From positions 1 through 64,000 of the forward strand of contig NZ_OZ060378.1 in NCBI RefSeq assembly GCF_964059065.1: a DNA stretch of 64,000 nt, given 5' to 3'. Positions 13,685 to 25,776 of this stretch are shown here, one piece after another; the stretch's first letter is position 1; every line of letters begins with the position of its first letter. The translations under genes were made by a program, and so were the position numbers. Origin of the DNA: Buchnera aphidicola (Panaphis juglandis). Lineage in GTDB: Bacteria; Pseudomonadota; Gammaproteobacteria; Enterobacterales; Enterobacteriaceae. Under the pieces are notes generated by a model, which saw only the letters and a program-made list of their open reading frames with translations, was not told where the DNA came from and did no database searches.

Positions 13685-15301
13685 ATGGGTGTGAGACGTG
13701 TTTTATGGATTATTTTATTGGTATTATTTTCATGTATATTATGGAAATGCTGGTATTTAAAAGTACATCATGTAAAAAACATAGAAATAAAAATACAAAA
13801 TCAACAATATCGTCCTGTATTAAATTCAAAAAAAAATAAAAGATTTTTACATATTAAAAGTGATGTTATTGATTTTACTGTAGATTTATATAGCGGTGAA
13901 ATATGTGAAAGTAGGTTATTAAAATATCATTCTACTTCACAGTCATTTCAAAAACTTAAGTTGTTAAATTGTAATAATCATCATTATGAGATTATGAGTG
14001 GAATAATAAATAATCATAATGATATATTTAAAAATAAAAAACAATTTTTTTATACAACATCGCATTGTAATTTTTTATTATTAAATGGGCAAAAGATATT
14101 ATTTGTACCTATTGTATCTATAAAAAGTAATGGAATTCGTATTGTAAAAACGTTTATTATTCAAAAAGGATCATATAATATCGGTATTGATTATAAAATT
14201 TGTAATTTTAATAAATATTCATCATCATGTTCAATTTTTGGTGCAGTAAAAAAAAGTTTTTATATAAAAAAATCCATTTTTCATATTTATAAAAATGCAT
14301 TAACGAATCAGTTTTCAAATATTGCATACTCTAATTGTGATAAAAAGTATCATAAACTTTCTTTTTCAGATTTAAAAAAACATCATAATTTTTATTTAAA
14401 TTCACACTATAGTTGGATTTCTATTTTTCAAAAATATTTTTCTATTTCTTGGATTTTAAATACTTGTGATAAACACATAGTTTATACTCATCTCAACAAC
14501 AGTAATGCGTTGACTGTAGGTTATATATTAAAATGCACTATACCATCTTACTCTTCAAAAATTATTCGGGTAAATTTATGGATGGGACCTAATATTCCAT
14601 ATAAAATGAAATTAGTAGCTCCTAATTTTGATTTAATAATAGATTATGGTTGGTTTGGATTTATTTCAAGACCATTATTTTGTTTCTTAAAAATATTAAA
14701 TTTATTATTTAATAATTGGGGTTACTCAATTATCTTTATTACAATTATTATGCGTATCATTACTTATCCTTTACTAAAATCACAGTATATTTCTTCAATT
14801 AAATTGAAAATTTTACATCCAAAAATTAATGAAATAAAACAAAAATTTAAAGATAATAAAAAGAAAATTAATTCAGAAACATTGAATTTGTATAAAAAGT
14901 ATCAAGTTAACCCATTTAGTGGTTTAATTCCTGTATTAATTCAAATGCCGATTTTTATTGCTCTATATTATATGCTAGTTAATACTATTGATTTAAGGCA
15001 TGCTTCATTTATATTTTGGATTCATGATTTATCCGACAGAGATCCATACTATGTTTTACCAGTATTTATGGCATTAACGATTTTTTTTATGCAAAAAACA
15101 GCTGTAGTGCGTTCATTACCTAAATTTATTAATTTAAAATTCATGTATTTAATACCAGTTTTTTGTGTTTTTTTCTTTTTATGGTTTCCATCTGGATTAT
15201 TATTATATTATTCTTTTAGTAATATTATGACTGCATTGCAACAATTATTTATTCAATATAATATTAAAAAAAATAAAAAATATAAGTTTTTAAATGAATA
15301 A
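13685..15301 (+). CDS. yidC: Membrane protein insertase YidC
   Basis: YidC inserts membrane proteins, with or without SecYEG, including ATP synthase subunits a and c. I place the start at ATG 13685; from there to the first conserved Trp residues the spacing equals E. coli exactly, and an AGAG stretch lies upstream. A TTG at 13661 is possible but adds eight residues. The 538-residue product has an N-terminal anchor, a diverged periplasmic domain, and the conserved C-terminal core with several membrane segments including NPFSGLIPVLIQMPIFIAL. Length is near the E. coli 548. Confidence 0.95.
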   Translation: MGVRRVLWIILLVLFSCILWKCWYLKVHHVKNIEIKIQNQQYRPVLNSKKNKRFLHIKSDVIDFTVDLYSGEICESRLLKYHSTSQSFQKLKLLNCNNHHYEIMSGIINNHNDIFKNKKQFFYTTSHCNFLLLNGQKILFVPIVSIKSNGIRIVKTFIIQKGSYNIGIDYKICNFNKYSSSCSIFGAVKKSFYIKKSIFHIYKNALTNQFSNIAYSNCDKKYHKLSFSDLKKHHNFYLNSHYSWISIFQKYFSISWILNTCDKHIVYTHLNNSNALTVGYILKCTIPSYSSKIIRVNLWMGPNIPYKMKLVAPNFDLIIDYGWFGFISRPLFCFLKILNLLFNNWGYSIIFITIIMRIITYPLLKSQYISSIKLKILHPKINEIKQKFKDNKKKINSETLNLYKKYQVNPFSGLIPVLIQMPIFIALYYMLVNTIDLRHASFIFWIHDLSDRDPYYVLPVFMALTIFFMQKTAVVRSLPKFINLKFMYLIPVFCVFFFLWFPSGLLLYYSFSNIMTALQQLFIQYNIKKNKKYKFLNE

Positions 15302-15331
15302 TAAAGACGGAAAATAAAAAAGATAATTACC

Positions 15332-16696
15332 ATGATGAATGATACAATTATTGCACAAGCGACTCCTTATGGTAGATCTGGAATTGGGGTATTGAGAATA
15401 TCGGGTACAAAATCTGAATATGTTTCAAAGAAAATTTTAAGTAAAGTTCCAGTAGCAAGATATGCATGTTATACAGATTTTTTAAGTTTTTCTGGAGAAG
15501 TTATAGATCATGGAATTGCATTATGGTTTCCAAAACCATTTTCATTTACTGGTGAAGATGTATTAGAATTACATACACATGGAAATCCTGTAATTTTAGA
15601 TTTAATTATAAAAAATATTTTATTGATTCAAAACGTACGTATTGCACGACCTGGAGAATTTTCTGAGCGTGCGTTTTTAAATGGTAAAATAGATTTAATA
15701 CAAGCTGAATCTATTATAAAATTAATTAATGCAGATTCTGAATTACACGTAAAATCAGCATTACGGTCTTTAAATGGTTTTTTTTCAAAACAAATTAAAG
15801 ATATAATTTTTCAAGTTACCTGTATTCGTATTGAAGTTGAAGCATCTTTAAATTTTCCTGAAGATGATATTAATTTTTCTAATCATGATATAGATAGTAA
15901 ATTAGATAAGATTTTTTTAATTGTAAAAAATATTCTTTGTTCCGCAAAATTAGGATCCATTATTCATGAAAGACCTAAAGTTGTTATTGTTGGTCCAACA
16001 AATGTAGGAAAATCTAGTATTTTTAATGCGTTAACATTAAATGATACCGCAATAGTTACTGAAATTCCAGGAACAACGAGAGATATTTTGAATGAATACA
16101 TTAATATTAATGGAATGATTTTTCAAATTACTGATACCGCTGGTTTTAGAGAAACAAAAAATATTATTGAAAAAATTGGTATTAATAAAACATTAGAACA
16201 AATCAATTCTGCACAACATATTTTTTTTGTTCTTGACAGTACTTTTTCTTTATATAAAAAGAAATTTTTGATTTCTAATTTTTTAAAAATTATTAATACA
16301 AATACTAAATTTACTATCATTATTAATAAGATTGATCAGACTAAAGAAGAACCAAGAATTAAGAAATACCGAGGTGGAAATACATATATTTTTATATCTG
16401 CAAAAACTGGTTTTGGAATTGAAATTTTAAAAAATCATTTATATTTTTATTTTACTGGTAATGATAATTGTAATTCGGAGACGGTTTTTTTATCACGGCG
16501 TCGTCATTTAAATATTTTAAATCATGTAAAATTATGCATTCTAGATATTATAAAAAATTGGTCACAAGAAAATAATGTTGAATTTTTAGCAGAAGGTTTA
16601 AAAAACGTTCAAAATTTATTAAATGGTATTACAGGTGCAGTAACATCTAAAGAAATTTTAAATTCTATTTTTCAAGAATTTTGTATTGGAAAGTAG
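15332..16696 (+). CDS. mnmE: tRNA modification GTPase MnmE (TrmE)
   Basis: MnmE is the GTPase and folate-binding partner of MnmG in wobble-uridine modification of tRNA. The 454-residue product matches E. coli (454). It has the N-terminal DTIIAQATPYGRSGIG, the G1 loop GPTNVGKSSIF, the G2/G3 region GTTRDIL and DTAGF, the NKID motif, and the essential C-terminal FCIGK with its catalytic Cys. It follows yidC by 30 bases, as in E. coli. Confidence 0.97.
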   Translation: MMNDTIIAQATPYGRSGIGVLRISGTKSEYVSKKILSKVPVARYACYTDFLSFSGEVIDHGIALWFPKPFSFTGEDVLELHTHGNPVILDLIIKNILLIQNVRIARPGEFSERAFLNGKIDLIQAESIIKLINADSELHVKSALRSLNGFFSKQIKDIIFQVTCIRIEVEASLNFPEDDINFSNHDIDSKLDKIFLIVKNILCSAKLGSIIHERPKVVIVGPTNVGKSSIFNALTLNDTAIVTEIPGTTRDILNEYININGMIFQITDTAGFRETKNIIEKIGINKTLEQINSAQHIFFVLDSTFSLYKKKFLISNFLKIINTNTKFTIIINKIDQTKEEPRIKKYRGGNTYIFISAKTGFGIEILKNHLYFYFTGNDNCNSETVFLSRRRHLNILNHVKLCILDIIKNWSQENNVEFLAEGLKNVQNLLNGITGAVTSKEILNSIFQEFCIGK

Positions 16697-16730
16697 AAAA
16701 TATAAAAAATTAAATATTATCAGAAGAACT

Positions 16731-16803
16731 TGCCCGAAGGCGGAATTGAACCACCGACACGGGGATTTTCAGTCCCCTGCTCTACCAACTGAGCTATTCG
16801 GGC
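16731..16803 (-). tRNA. tRNA-Phe (GAA)
   Basis: The reverse complement folds as a 73-base cloverleaf with acceptor stem GCCCGAA / TTCGGGC, D arm AGCTCAG..GAGC, anticodon loop CTGAAAA (anticodon GAA) and the T-loop GGTTCAATTC. It closely resembles E. coli tRNA-Phe. The 3' CCA is not encoded; the discriminator A is followed by AGTT. It sits alone between mnmE and groES, opposite in strand to both. Confidence 0.97.
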
Positions 16804-17043
16804 AAGTTTAATTATTATTAAAACATATAATTGATGTTACTGTCAATAATTTTATTTGTAATCAGAATCAATATTTTTTATTTTATTATTAAAAATAAAA
16901 ATTTTATTTTATTGTTGAAAGTTTTTATATGTATCTTTATAATTAAAATAGAAAGGTATTACTTTTATTTTTATAATACATACATTAATATAAAATTCAC
17001 TGTTACGAAACTAATTTCAAGGGATTAAAAGGGGTATTATTGT

Positions 17044-17337
17044 ATGAAACTTCGACCATTACATGATCGTGTTATTATTAAAAAAAAAGAAGTTGAATTA
17101 AAATCATCAGGCGGTATTTTTCTTACTGGTTCTTCTGCCGGTAAATCAACCCAAGGAACAGTAATTGCTGTTGGAAACGGACGAATTCTAGATAATGGAA
17201 CAATTAAATCATTAGATGTGAAAGTCGGTGATGTTGTAGTTTTTAATGAAGGTTATGGTGCAAAAATTGAAAAAATAGATAACGAAGAAGTATTAATTTT
17301 AACTGAAAGTGACATTTTAGCAATTGTTGAAAAATAA
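17044..17337 (+). CDS. groES: Co-chaperonin GroES
   Basis: GroES is the heptameric lid of the GroEL folding chamber. The 97-residue product matches E. coli. It starts [16 protein letters not shown] and has the mobile loop ([15 protein letters not shown], about residues 18-32), with the ending [12 protein letters not shown] at 17031-17034 lies ten bases before the ATG. It is 52 bases upstream of groEL, forming the usual groESL operon. In Buchnera this chaperonin is known as one of the most abundant proteins. Confidence 0.98.
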   Translation: MKLRPLHDRVIIKKKEVELKSSGGIFLTGSSAGKSTQGTVIAVGNGRILDNGTIKSLDVKVGDVVVFNEGYGAKIEKIDNEEVLILTESDILAIVEK

Positions 17338-17359
17338 TATATTCTTTATAAATTTTTAA

Positions 17360-19033
<1,674 letters not shown>

Positions 19034-19053
19034 TTGATATTTTTTTGAGAATA

Positions 19054-19109
19054 TTAATAATTACCCTAATGAAACCCAGTGTTATATAACAACATAGGGT
19101 AATTATTAA
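19054..19109 (+). terminator. Long perfect hairpin after groEL
   Basis: A perfect 15-bp stem is formed by 19054-19068 and 19095-19109, around a 26-base loop. Inside the loop 19080-19091 (TGTTATATAACA) is itself a perfect 12-base palindrome. The hairpin begins 20 bases after the groEL stop and ends 24 bases before efp. The + strand downstream has an A run, not a T run, so it is not a textbook intrinsic terminator. It could stop transcription weakly or protect the groESL mRNA from 3' exonucleases. Confidence 0.7.
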
Positions 19110-19133
19110 AAAAAGTTATGAAGAATAAAATTT

Positions 19134-19709
19134 ATGATATTATATTATATTAATCAATTTAAATCTGGTTTAAAAGTTTTGCTTGATAAACAACCTTGTG
19201 AAATCGAAAATGTTGAATTTGTTAAACCTGGTAAGGGACAGGTGTTTTCGCGAGTTAAATTAAGAAAATTATTAACGGGTCAACTAATTGAAAAAACGTT
19301 TCGTTCAACGGATTACTTGTGCAGCACAGATATTATAGATGTTAAAATGATGTATTTGTATTGTGATTTTCAATTTTGGTATTTTATGAAAAGAGATACT
19401 TTTGAGCAATTTGAATTAAATAAATATGTTATACAAAATAAAAATAAATGGTTAATAGAGCACAAAGATTATAATGTTACATTATGGAATGATCAACCAA
19501 TTTCAATATCAGTAGGGAAATTTGTTGATTTAAAAGTTATATCTAATATTTCGAATCTTAAGTGTAATTTTATTATGAGTGATGCACGATTCAAGTTGTG
19601 TAAATTAAATACTGGTGTTGTTATGAAAGTTCCTTTATTTATTAAAATTGGTGATATCATAAAAATTAATACCATAACTGGTAAATATCATTCTCGAATT
19701 AATAAATAG
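19134..19709 (+). CDS. efp: Translation elongation factor P
   Basis: EF-P relieves ribosome stalling at consecutive prolines. The 191-residue product (E. coli 188) has the N-terminal KOW-like domain with FVKPGKGQ, where the Lys is the one modified by EpmA/EpmB in E. coli, and the two OB-fold domains (TLWNDQPISISV; GVVMKVPLFIKIGDIIKINTITGKYHSR). Sequence in the middle is more diverged than usual. It follows groEL as in Buchnera gene order and faces dnaC with only 14 bases between them. Confidence 0.96.
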   Translation: MILYYINQFKSGLKVLLDKQPCEIENVEFVKPGKGQVFSRVKLRKLLTGQLIEKTFRSTDYLCSTDIIDVKMMYLYCDFQFWYFMKRDTFEQFELNKYVIQNKNKWLIEHKDYNVTLWNDQPISISVGKFVDLKVISNISNLKCNFIMSDARFKLCKLNTGVVMKVPLFIKIGDIIKINTITGKYHSRINK

Positions 19710-19723
19710 ATTTTAATTTAAAT

Positions 19724-20455
19724 CTAATAGTTTATTTTTTTTCGAAAACTTTTCCAGTTAAAATTCAACCATAAACTATTTCCTGATTTCATTCTATCAA
19801 TAATTCTCTCCCCAAGTAGTTTTTTGATTTCAAAAAAATTTAAATTAGATAACATACCAGTTGATTTTTTTGAAGAAGATCGTGTTTCAATAATTTGATT
19901 AATAATCAAGTTTTCGTATCTTGAATGTTTTTGTATTCCTATTCCATCTAATATTAATAAATCTATTGTTGTGAGATACTGTATAAATTTTTCAACATTA
20001 TATTTTTTGTCAATACTATTAAATTGTGATTTAATTTTTAACATTAAATCTGAAATCGTTATAAGAAGAACTTTTTTTTCATTTTCTATTAAATGATTGC
20101 TAATAGCACATGCTAAATGATTTTTACCAGTTCCTGGTTTTCCTAAAAAAATAAAATTTGATGGATGTTGGTTAAATTTTTTAATGTAATTTTTAGATAA
20201 TAATAGAACTTGTTCATGACCCTTGTGTTCTATTTGATAGTTTTGAAAAGAACATTTTTTATATAATTCTTTAATTCCAGAGTTTTTTATGATATTTTGA
20301 ATTTTATTTTTTTTGTTGTTTTTTATTATGTATTTTGAAAATATTTTTTCTTGTTTTTTTTTCCATATTAATAAATCGATTTCATTTTTAAATTTTGGTA
20401 TAATGTGATTTGGAATAATATTTTTTAGTTTTTGAATAATTTTTATATTTTGCAT
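19724..20455 (-). CDS. dnaC: DNA replication protein DnaC (helicase loader)
   Basis: DnaC loads the DnaB helicase at the origin and at restarted forks. The 243-residue product (E. coli 245) is an AAA+ ATPase with Walker A FLGKPGTGKNHLACAI, Walker B-like LLILDGIG, and a C-terminal arginine-finger region around GERIIDRM. The Walker A has Asn where Thr/Ser usually follows GK, and E. coli DnaC has Asn there as well. An AAGG ribosome binding site is present. It is noteworthy in a genome window that keeps the helicase loader while dnaA is missing from its usual place. Confidence 0.94.
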   Translation of the reverse strand: MQNIKIIQKLKNIIPNHIIPKFKNEIDLLIWKKKQEKIFSKYIIKNNKKNKIQNIIKNSGIKELYKKCSFQNYQIEHKGHEQVLLLSKNYIKKFNQHPSNFIFLGKPGTGKNHLACAISNHLIENEKKVLLITISDLMLKIKSQFNSIDKKYNVEKFIQYLTTIDLLILDGIGIQKHSRYENLIINQIIETRSSSKKSTGMLSNLNFFEIKKLLGERIIDRMKSGNSLWLNFNWKSFRKKINY

Positions 20456-20507
20456 GATGCAACCTTATTATAAACATATAGTGCACAAAATTTTTAATTT
20501 CTATTAT

Positions 20508-21068
20508 TTATTTTAATTGATATTTACATAGATATAATTGATAATGAATGTTAGAAGTATATTTATCCTTTAATAGTAACCAATGTTTTGGACATTGTAT
20601 TTTGGTATTTCGCTGCATTTCAATATATATATATCCATTATTTTTAATAATTTTATTTTTATTAATTAAAATAATTGTTTTTTGTAAAATATTATCATAA
20701 TATGGAGGGTCTAAAAAAATTATATCGTACTGATATATCGATTTTTTTATCCATACTAAAGTATTAGTATGTATAATATGAGCATTATTAATTCTTAATC
20801 GAAAAATATTTTTTTTTAAATTTTTAATGATAATTCTATTTTTTTCTAAAAATGTTGTTTGTATTGCGTAACGAGAAATAGCTTCAATACCTAAACTACC
20901 GCTTCCAGAAAAACTATCAAGACATTTTGAAAATGGTAATTTATTAAATATCCAGTTAAATAGTGTTTCTCTTATTCTATTGGTAGTTGGACGTAAATTT
21001 CGATGATTAATGGTTTGAATAATTTGTCCTTTTAAATATCCAGAAATAATTTTTATTTTTTTATTCAT
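20508..21068 (-). CDS. rsmD: 16S rRNA (guanine966-N2)-methyltransferase
   Basis: RsmD methylates G966 of 16S rRNA. The 186-residue product (E. coli 198) has a Rossmann-type SAM site (LDSFSGSGSLGIEAISR, about residues 50-66) and the catalytic DPPY motif in IIFLDPPYYDN. The N-terminal GYLKGQ and LRPTTNRIRETLFNWI are family signatures. It is divergent from ftsY, as in E. coli where rsmD neighbours ftsYEX; ftsE and ftsX are missing here. Confidence 0.93.
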   Translation of the reverse strand: MNKKIKIISGYLKGQIIQTINHRNLRPTTNRIRETLFNWIFNKLPFSKCLDSFSGSGSLGIEAISRYAIQTTFLEKNRIIIKNLKKNIFRLRINNAHIIHTNTLVWIKKSIYQYDIIFLDPPYYDNILQKTIILINKNKIIKNNGYIYIEMQRNTKIQCPKHWLLLKDKYTSNIHYQLYLCKYQLK

Positions 21069-21291
21069 TTATTATTTAATGGTATGAAATTGATATTTTT
21101 GTTATAATATTTGATTATATAATATTTTTAACCTTACATTTATAGAATAATTTTTTGTAAGGCAATATTTTATTGTTTTAATAATGTTATATTTTATATA
21201 AATCTTTTAATATTGTTGTAAATGTAAGAGTTTCATAAATATATTACATCATTAAAACAGTATCACAGATTTTTCTATTAGTATTGTTGAT

Positions 21292-22230
21292 ATGAATATT
21301 TTTAAAAAAATTGCTTTTGGTTTTAAAAATACTAAAAATAATTTTCTTTATAAAATAAAGAAGATTTTTTATAAAAAAAATATTGATAATGATAGTTTTA
21401 AAAAACTAGAAAAAAGATTATTAAAATTTGATTTTGGATTTTTAACCACTAAAAATATCTTGAAATATTTAATTTCTCAAAAAGAAAATAACAAAATTTC
21501 TGAAGAAAAAGATATATATTTAGAATTAAAACGTTTTTTATTAAAAATTTTGAATACTCATAATAAAAAGGTTTATAATATTACTTCTAAAATAAATAAG
21601 ATACCTTACATTATTTTATTAGTTGGTGTCAATGGAGTTGGAAAAACTACAACTGCTTTTAAATTAGCTTATTTATATAAGCAATTAGGAAAATCTGTAT
21701 TATTATCCGCTAGCGATACTTTTCGATCTGCTGCAATCGAACAATTAAAAACATTAGGTTCAAGAATTTCTGTTCCTGTTTTTCATAAAAATTATGGAGT
21801 TGATTCATCTTCTGTAATTTTTGATGCAATTAATTTTTCTCAAAGTAATAATTTTGAAATATTAATTGTTGATACTGCTGGTCGATTACATAATAAGTCT
21901 TTTCTTATGGAAGAATTAAAAAAAAATGTTAGAGTGATTAAAAAAAAATGTTCTTATGCTCCAAATGAGGTTTTACTAGTATTAGATGCATGTAATGGTC
22001 AAAATTCTATGCAACAAGTTCATGTTTTTCATGAAGAATTAAAAAATTTGACAGGTATTGTTATCACGAAAATGGATGGTACGGCTAAAGGAGGAATTAT
22101 ATTTTCGATTTTAGATCAATTCTCAATTCCTATTCAATACATTGGAATAGGTGAAAATATGAATGATTTACATGATTTTCATTCTGAAGATTTTGTTGAA
22201 AATTTATTTTTAGAAAAGTATAAATTATAA
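21292..22230 (+). CDS. ftsY: Signal recognition particle receptor FtsY
   Basis: FtsY is the membrane-associated GTPase that receives ribosome-SRP complexes. The 312-residue product contains the NG domain: helical N part (residues 1-95), P loop GVNGVGKTTTAFKLA, DTFRSAAIEQL, DTAGRLHN and TKMDGTAKGG. It lacks the long acidic A domain of E. coli FtsY (497 residues), keeping instead a short basic start. Such trimming is common in reduced genomes. In E. coli ftsY is followed by ftsE, ftsX and rpoH; here rpoH follows directly. Confidence 0.96.
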   Translation: MNIFKKIAFGFKNTKNNFLYKIKKIFYKKNIDNDSFKKLEKRLLKFDFGFLTTKNILKYLISQKENNKISEEKDIYLELKRFLLKILNTHNKKVYNITSKINKIPYIILLVGVNGVGKTTTAFKLAYLYKQLGKSVLLSASDTFRSAAIEQLKTLGSRISVPVFHKNYGVDSSSVIFDAINFSQSNNFEILIVDTAGRLHNKSFLMEELKKNVRVIKKKCSYAPNEVLLVLDACNGQNSMQQVHVFHEELKNLTGIVITKMDGTAKGGIIFSILDQFSIPIQYIGIGENMNDLHDFHSEDFVENLFLEKYKL

Positions 22231-22359
22231 TTTTATTCATTATTAAATATAGTAAACATTTTCATAAATCGTTAATTATGTATAAATATTTTTATATCAT
22301 GAATCAATGATGATGTTGAATATATTTTTAAAATGTTGATTGATTTAGGAAAATTAATC

Positions 22360-23211
22360 ATGCATAATATACAGTTTTTGAAGACACTTTCTTTGAAAGA
22401 TTTGAGTTCTTATATTTATACTGTGAATTCTTGGAAATTATTATCTCATGATGAAGAGCGTATTTTAATAAAAAAAGTGTATTATAAATCTGATTATGAA
22501 GCTGCAAAAATGGTTATTTTATCTAATTTAAAATTTGTAATACATATTGCTCGTCATTATTCAGGATATGGATTGTCACAATCAGATATTATTCAAGAAG
22601 GTAATTTGGGTTTAATGAAAGCATTACGTCGTTTTAATCCTAATATTAAAGTTCGTTTAATATCATTTGCGGTATATTGGATTAAGTCGGAGATACATGA
22701 TTACATACTTCGTAATTGGAGAATTGTAAAAGTTGCAACTAACAAGGTTCAAAGGAAATTGTTTTTCAATTTAAGAAAAATAAAAAAAAAATTAGGTTGG
22801 TGTAATAGTGATGAATTAGAGATTATTGCTAGAGAGTTAGGTGTTACTAGTCGTGATGTTCAAGATATGGAAAAAAAAATTTTTGTTAGAGATATTCATT
22901 TACATAAAGAAGATAAACAGTATCAATTTTTTCCAGTATCGAACAATATTATTTCATTTTTAACAGATGTTAAATCAGATTTTGCATTGAAATTTGAGAA
23001 TAAAAATTGGAACAAATATCAGATAAATAAATTGCATAATGCAATATTAAATTTAGATGAACGAAGCAGGGATATTATTAAACAACGGTGGTTAAATAAA
23101 AATAATAAAGTTACTCTTCAAAATATAGCAAATATATATGGAATTTCTGCAGAGCGTGTTCGTCAATTAGAAAAAATTGCAATTATGAAATTAAAAAAAG
23201 AGATTATTTAA
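22360..23211 (+). CDS. rpoH: RNA polymerase sigma-32 (heat shock)
   Basis: RpoH directs transcription of heat-shock genes such as groESL. I choose ATG 22360 over an upstream start at 22333 because AGGA at 22347-22350 fits and the N-terminus then matches E. coli in length (283 versus 284 residues). Region 2 (RFNPNIKVRLISFAVYWIK, RNWRIVKVAT), the sigma-32 specific RKLFFNLRK, and the region 4.2 helix-turn-helix (ISAERVRQLEKIA) are clear. Confidence 0.96.
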   Translation: MHNIQFLKTLSLKDLSSYIYTVNSWKLLSHDEERILIKKVYYKSDYEAAKMVILSNLKFVIHIARHYSGYGLSQSDIIQEGNLGLMKALRRFNPNIKVRLISFAVYWIKSEIHDYILRNWRIVKVATNKVQRKLFFNLRKIKKKLGWCNSDELEIIARELGVTSRDVQDMEKKIFVRDIHLHKEDKQYQFFPVSNNIISFLTDVKSDFALKFENKNWNKYQINKLHNAILNLDERSRDIIKQRWLNKNNKVTLQNIANIYGISAERVRQLEKIAIMKLKKEII

Positions 23212-23418
23212 TAATAACTTATTATTAATTATGATATTTTTTTAAAATTTTTATGAGATTAAATATTATTTATAATTGTATTTAAAGATTTATTGAGATA
23301 ATTTTTAATATTTATACAATTAATCTTATAAAATTTGATTATAGTATAATTGATATTTATATGATATAATAATTCTAGGATTAGAATAATATTTATTATA
23401 CATATAGGATATATTTTT

Positions 23419-25695
23419 ATGATTGTTTGTAATCATACATTAGGATTTCCAAGAATAGGTGCTCGTCGAGAGCTAAAAATAGCTCAAGAAGATTATTGGT
23501 CTGGTAAAATTTCCAAAGTTCAGTTGTTAAACGTTGGAAGAAAATTACGTTTAAAACACTGGGAACAACAAAAAAAACTTGGAATTGATTTATTACCTGT
23601 AGGGGATTTTTCTTGGTATGACCATGTTTTAACAACAAGTATGTTATTAGGAAATATTCCAAATCGACATTATAATAAAAATGATACGATTGATATAGAT
23701 ACTTTATTTTATATTGCTCGTGGTATTTCAAAAAAAAAAAAACCAGTTTTAGCATCTGAAATGACAAAATGGTTTAATACAAATTATCATTATATTGTTC
23801 CAGAGTTTGTAGAGGATCAAAGTTTTAGTTTGACATGGAATCAATTATTTGAAGAAATTGACGAAGCTTTAAACCATGGTTATAAAGTTAAACCAGTAAT
23901 TTTAGGACCAATGACGTATTTATGGTTAGGAAAAACTAAAGGTAAATTATTTAATCGACTAAATTTATTAAAAAAATTATTACCAGTATATAAAGAAATA
24001 TTATTAAAAATAAAAAAAAAAGGTATTGATTGGATACAAATTGATGAACCAATCCTATCATTAGAATTGCCTGATGAATGGCTAAAATCTTTTCATCAAA
24101 CGTATGAATATTTATCGAGTGATAATAAAATATTATTAACAACTTTTTTTGAAAGTATTGAAAATAATATAAACACAATTATCAATCTACCAGTTCATGG
24201 TTTACATGTTGATGCAGTAGATGGGAAATATGATTTATTAAGATTAAATGAAACAATACCTAAATCGTGGACGCTTTCTTTGGGTATTATCAATGGTCGT
24301 AATATATGGAAAACAGATTTAAAATATTGGTTTAATGTTATTTCTCCAATTATGAAGAATCGTGAATTATTATGGATCGGACCATCATGTTCTTTTTTAC
24401 ATTGTCCAGTTGATTTAGATATTGAAACAAAATTAAGCTTAGAAATTAAAAATTGGTTTTCTTTTGCGTTACAAAAATGCTATGAAATTAATTTATTAAC
24501 GAAGGCTTTAAATAATCATGATTCTTCAATATTAGAGGATTGGAGTAATTTATTATATACGCATTCTTATTCAAATTATGTAAATAATCAAACAGTACAG
24601 GATAGAATTAATAATATTAAACATAATGATGATAAGCGTTTAAAACCATATTCTCTAAGATCAAAAATTCAAAAAAATAAATTGAATTTGCCATTATTAC
24701 CAACTACAACTATCGGTTCATTTCCTCAAACAAATGAAATTAGGAAATTACGTTTAGATTATAAGAATCATAAAATCAGTTTTGATGATTACCAAGTTGC
24801 TATTAAAAAACATATTAGTCATATTATTTTACAACAAGAATTGTTGGATATTGATGTTTTAGTGCATGGTGAATCTGAAAGAAATGATATGGTAGAATAT
24901 TTTGGAGAGAATTTAAATGGATTTATATTTACAGATTTTGGTTGGGTACAAAGTTATGGTTCAAGATGTGTAAAGCCTCCTATCATTGTTGGAGATATTT
25001 ATCGTTCTAAGATGATTACTGTTGAATGGTTAAAATATGCGCAATCTTTGACAAAGAAACCGGTTAAAGCAATGTTAACTGGACCGATTACAATTTTATC
25101 ATGGTCTTTTTTAAGAGAAGATTTACCAAAACAAATTATATCTAATCAAATTGCATTGGCACTTCGTGATGAAGTTTCAGATTTGGAAGATTCAGGTATA
25201 CATGTTATACAAATTGACGAACCAGCACTAAGAGAAGGTTTACCACTCAAAAAATCTCACTGGAGTTCATATTTATCTTGGGCTACTAGAGCATTTAGAT
25301 TATCATCCTCACATGTAAAGGATATAACACAAATTCATACACATATGTGTTATTGTGAATTTCAAGATATTATGGATGCTATTGTACAATTAGATGCAGA
25401 TGTAATAACAATTGAAACTGCTAGATCTGATATGGAATTATTAAAGTTTTTTAAACAATTTAAATATCCGAATGAAATTGGTCCTGGAGTTTATGATATT
25501 CATTCACCAAATATTCCTAGCGTAGTAGAAATTGAGAAATTATTGATTGAAGCAATAAAATATATATCAATAGATCGTTTATGGGTTAACCCTGATTGTG
25601 GTTTAAAAACAAGAAATTGGAATGAGACAAATTTATCATTAACAAATATGGTCACTGCTGCAAAAAATATACGGAAAAAATATATAAAAATATAA
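23419..25695 (+). CDS. metE: Cobalamin-independent methionine synthase
   Basis: MetE transfers a methyl group from 5-methyltetrahydrofolate to homocysteine, making methionine without vitamin B12. The 758-residue product (E. coli 753) has both barrel halves: N-terminal [14 protein letters not shown] and C-terminal [10 protein letters not shown], and the zinc site residues in HTHMCYCEF and NPDCGLKTR. Its methyl donor is made by MetF, encoded at 40404-41300. No in-frame damage is visible. It points to methionine (from homocysteine) as a nutrient still made by the symbiont. Confidence 0.98.
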   Translation: MIVCNHTLGFPRIGARRELKIAQEDYWSGKISKVQLLNVGRKLRLKHWEQQKKLGIDLLPVGDFSWYDHVLTTSMLLGNIPNRHYNKNDTIDIDTLFYIARGISKKKKPVLASEMTKWFNTNYHYIVPEFVEDQSFSLTWNQLFEEIDEALNHGYKVKPVILGPMTYLWLGKTKGKLFNRLNLLKKLLPVYKEILLKIKKKGIDWIQIDEPILSLELPDEWLKSFHQTYEYLSSDNKILLTTFFESIENNINTIINLPVHGLHVDAVDGKYDLLRLNETIPKSWTLSLGIINGRNIWKTDLKYWFNVISPIMKNRELLWIGPSCSFLHCPVDLDIETKLSLEIKNWFSFALQKCYEINLLTKALNNHDSSILEDWSNLLYTHSYSNYVNNQTVQDRINNIKHNDDKRLKPYSLRSKIQKNKLNLPLLPTTTIGSFPQTNEIRKLRLDYKNHKISFDDYQVAIKKHISHIILQQELLDIDVLVHGESERNDMVEYFGENLNGFIFTDFGWVQSYGSRCVKPPIIVGDIYRSKMITVEWLKYAQSLTKKPVKAMLTGPITILSWSFLREDLPKQIISNQIALALRDEVSDLEDSGIHVIQIDEPALREGLPLKKSHWSSYLSWATRAFRLSSSHVKDITQIHTHMCYCEFQDIMDAIVQLDADVITIETARSDMELLKFFKQFKYPNEIGPGVYDIHSPNIPSVVEIEKLLIEAIKYISIDRLWVNPDCGLKTRNWNETNLSLTNMVTAAKNIRKKYIKI

Positions 25696-25710
25696 TTGAA
25701 GCTTTTAATG

Positions 25711-25739
25711 AACAAAAGGGATAAGCATGCCCTTTTGTT
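25711..25739. terminator. Hairpin between convergent metE and purH
   Basis: A perfect 10-bp stem is formed by 25711-25720 (AACAAAAGGG) and 25730-25739 (CCCTTTTGTT), with a 9-base loop. It lies 15 bases after the metE stop and 38 bases after purH ends on the other strand. The A/T arms give partial T tracts on both strands, so it could act as a two-way terminator for both genes. Confidence 0.75.
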
Positions 25740-25776
25740 GTTCTAAATATTAATTTTAATATTTTACATATTAATT

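Noticed and set aside
16915-16920. Sigma-32 promoter of groESL based on TTGAAA
   Set aside because: No CCCCAT-like -10 element lies at the right distance, and TTGAAA is common in such DNA.
16831-17028. 65-codon open frame before groES
   Set aside because: It is a low-complexity Ile/Phe/Tyr string in AT-rich intergenic DNA, with no family resemblance; this stretch more likely holds the groESL promoter.
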